Source: Pseudomonadota bacterium
Lineage (GTDB): Bacteria > Pseudomonadota > Gammaproteobacteria > Berkiellales > Berkiellaceae
Length of the DNA: 50,738 bases
Assembly (NCBI GenBank): GCA_018241965.1
Contig: JAFECS010000019.1
Coordinates: forward strand, 18,927 to 69,664
Reading direction: 5' to 3'
Of this stretch, positions 48,925 to 50,738 are shown piece after piece. Position 1 is the first letter of the stretch, and every line of letters begins with the position of its first letter. The position numbers and the translations under genes were made by a program. A model generated the notes under the pieces. It ran no database searches and was not told the origin of the DNA. It was given only the letters and a program-made list of their open reading frames with translations.

Positions 48925-50389
48925 AATCAATTATGCTTTTTCCAAGCGCCACCGCGTATTCATTGATCAACACAATGATGTTATTCATGTAATTTGTGCC
49001 AATCCTACGCCTGATACCTTACTTGAAATCAGACGTGCATTTTCGCAACCTATAACTATCGAAGAAGTTGACGAACAAGAATTTTCGAAATTACTTAACG
49101 AACACTTTGAAAAAAGAGACTCATCAACACCTAATATTGCCCAAAATATAGAAGATAATTTAGATCTTAATACTATATTAGAAGAAATGCCCGACATTGA
49201 AGATCTCCTAGAATCTCAGGAAGAAGCCCCCGTTATTAAATTAATCAATGCTTTACTTGGCGAAGCCATTAATATGAACGCTTCAGATATTCATTTTGAG
49301 GTGTTTAAAAATGAATTTTCAGTGCGCTTTAGAATAGATGGCGTTTTACATGAAATCTTCAAGCCTTCAAAAAATTTATCAGGGTTAATTGTTTCTAGAA
49401 TTAAAGTTATGGCAAAACTGGATATAGCTGAAAAGAAAATTCCACAAGATGGTAGAATTAGTTTAAAGATAGCTGGCAGAATGATCGATGTCCGGGTTTC
49501 TGTATTGCCTTCTAACCACGGCGAACGCGTTGTATTACGTATATTGGATCAAAAAAACGCAAAGCTTGATTTAGATGATCTCGTACCCAGAGATGCTATA
49601 AAAAACAAAATAAAACGTCTCATCGATAATTCACATGGGATCATATTGGTTACCGGCCCAACAGGATCTGGGAAAACAACCACGCTTTATGGCGCCATTA
49701 ATCACCTTAATGAAGTCGAAAGAAATATTATAACTGTAGAAGATCCTATTGAATATGATTTACCAGGTATTGGGCAAACACAAGTAAACCCAAAAGTTGG
49801 CATGACTTTCGCTAAAGGTCTTAGAGCTATTTTAAGACAAGATCCCGATGTTATCATGGTAGGTGAAATTCGCGATAAAGAAACCGCAGATATTGCCATT
49901 GAAGCCAGTCTCACCGGTCACCTTGTATTATCTACCTTACATACCAATAGTGCACTCGGAGCAATTACCCGCCTTCAAGATATGGGGGTACAATCGTTTC
50001 TACTTTCTTCTAGTTTATTAGGCGTTATAGCCCAACGACTAATTCGTAAAGTATGTCCACATTGTAAACAACCTTACACCCCTTCTGAAAAGGAACAAGA
50101 ATTATACCCTTTATTTAAAGGTAATCATACTTTATATCATGCCAAAGGATGTAAAGCTTGCAAAAATGTAGGATATATTGGCCGAATAGCCATCTATGAA
50201 ATAATAGAAATTGACGAACGTTTAAAAGAAATGATCCACGAAGAAGCTTCTGAGTTGGATATGAAAAACTATGCAAGCCAAAAAACAGATGATCTACTCA
50301 CGGACGGGTTAAAGCGCGTATTAGAAGGAGAAACTACCTTGGAAGAGGTATTACGCGTAATTTCTGGCCATAAGGTAATGACTAGCTAA
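48911..50389 (+). CDS. gspE: Type II secretion ATPase GspE
   Basis: A 492-residue cytoplasmic ATPase that powers the pseudopilus. It has an N1/N2-like start, the Asp-box region (ASDIHFEVFKNEFSVRFRID), Walker A GPTGSGKTT (249-257), Walker B with the His box (DPDVIMVGEIRDKETADIAI, LVLSTLHTN) and the tetracysteine zinc module CPHC ... CKAC near 385-415. The length is normal for GspE. Two starts are possible, GTG at 48902 with AGAGG and ATG at 48911 with GGGA; the ATG is given. The stop TAA overlaps the ATG of gspF (TAATG). Confidence 0.97.
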   Translation: MADFKINYAFSKRHRVFIDQHNDVIHVICANPTPDTLLEIRRAFSQPITIEEVDEQEFSKLLNEHFEKRDSSTPNIAQNIEDNLDLNTILEEMPDIEDLLESQEEAPVIKLINALLGEAINMNASDIHFEVFKNEFSVRFRIDGVLHEIFKPSKNLSGLIVSRIKVMAKLDIAEKKIPQDGRISLKIAGRMIDVRVSVLPSNHGERVVLRILDQKNAKLDLDDLVPRDAIKNKIKRLIDNSHGIILVTGPTGSGKTTTLYGAINHLNEVERNIITVEDPIEYDLPGIGQTQVNPKVGMTFAKGLRAILRQDPDVIMVGEIRDKETADIAIEASLTGHLVLSTLHTNSALGAITRLQDMGVQSFLLSSSLLGVIAQRLIRKVCPHCKQPYTPSEKEQELYPLFKGNHTLYHAKGCKACKNVGYIGRIAIYEIIEIDERLKEMIHEEASELDMKNYASQKTDDLLTDGLKRVLEGETTLEEVLRVISGHKVMTS

Positions 50390-50738
50390 TGGCGTTATTT
50401 GAATATACCGCTTTGGATACCAGCGGCAAAGAACAAAAAGGTACCATTCAAGCCGATAGCGAAAAAATTGCCAGAAATAAACTCAGACAAGACGGCTTTA
50501 TTCCTATCGATATTATTGCTATTACCAAACAACTTAAGCTTTCAGACAAGAAAATTAAACGTATTGATAAAAAAATCCCTCTTTCTGAGCTTACTTTATT
50601 TACCCGTGAATTATGTGCCCTGTTAAGCGCAGGATTAGAGATTGAACGTTCTGTCGCTGCGGTCGCTGAGCAAATTGAACATAAAACATTCAAAGAAATT
50701 GTTGAAGCTGTGCATACGCGGATCTTAGAGGGATACTC
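50389..50738 (+). CDS. gspF: Type II secretion inner-membrane protein GspF, partial
   Basis: The visible 116 residues begin MALFEYTALDTSGKEQKGTI, the standard GspF/PilC opening (F-x-Y-x-A-x-D-x-x-G-x-x-x-x-G), followed by ARNKLRQDGFIPIDI and the first cytoplasmic domain PLSELTLFTRELCALLSAGL, a hallmark of the family. It is the platform protein that contacts GspE and GspL. It runs off the right edge. The one-base overlap with the gspE stop indicates coupled translation. Confidence 0.95.
   Translation, partial: MALFEYTALDTSGKEQKGTIQADSEKIARNKLRQDGFIPIDIIAITKQLKLSDKKIKRIDKKIPLSELTLFTRELCALLSAGLEIERSVAAVAEQIEHKTFKEIVEAVHTRILEGY

Noticed and set aside
1..50738. tRNA, rRNA, riboswitch or prophage attachment sites
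   Set aside because: I looked for cloverleaf-like and conserved rRNA sequence and for integrase genes and saw none; a covariance search (tRNAscan, Rfam) would be decisive.

Overview
The window is AT-rich gammaproteobacterial DNA. Its second half ends in a canonical type II secretion (T2SS) block. Most of the rest is a mosaic of eukaryote-like proteins: F-box, ankyrin, leucine-rich and tetratricopeptide repeats, a Ulp1-like CE-clan protease, a TcdA/TcdB-like glycosyltransferase with an IQ motif, and candidate CaaX tails. That mix is typical of amoeba- or protist-associated Legionellales (Legionella, Coxiella relatives, Berkiella-like bacteria). The order-level placement is an inference; I cannot name the genus.

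Layout. 1-3.9 kb: the edge of a CE-clan protease gene, a double-glycine-leader peptide, a REP-associated transposase (RAYT) flanked by its presumed REP/BIME-like hairpin elements, and a tandem hairpin array. 3.9-7.5 kb: the most interesting locus. It has a radical SAM/SPASM peptide maturase preceded by three paralogous short precursors whose C-terminal halves are strings of His-X-Asp/Glu/Asn units, with an AAA+ ATPase gene upstream. I read this as a RiPP locus, probably of the triceptide/cyclophane type with His as the aromatic residue. 7.5-23.9 kb: accessory region with LRR, ankyrin and F-box proteins, an MFS carrier, an RTX-related protein, two further double-glycine-leader peptides, a protein ending in a CaaX-like CSLL, and several decayed gene remnants with scattered hairpin repeats. 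24-27.9 kb: a Tag glycosylase/GIY-YIG fusion, the IQ-tailed glycosyltransferase, and a tandem pair of F-box-like genes both split by the same +1 frame change. 28-37 kb: a 1018-residue GH13-like protein, a LysE/LysR divergent pair, an F-box-ankyrin protein, a TPR protein and two exported proteins. 37-43.9 kb: same-strand cassette of two paralogous P-loop proteins, a helical protein and a cytoplasmic Deg-type protease. 44-50.7 kb: an outer-membrane barrel protein, gspD with a Sel1/SPOR lipoprotein gene, and divergently gspC-gspE-gspF (cut by the window edge).

How the parts fit. The T2SS genes are the conserved backbone. The eukaryote-like genes are candidate effectors by domain content; no secretion apparatus for them (such as Dot/Icm) and no peptidase-containing exporter for the double-glycine peptides lies in the window. 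No tRNA, rRNA or CRISPR was seen. Many start codons were moved from the longest open frame to an internal ATG where a Shine-Dalgarno sequence decides it.
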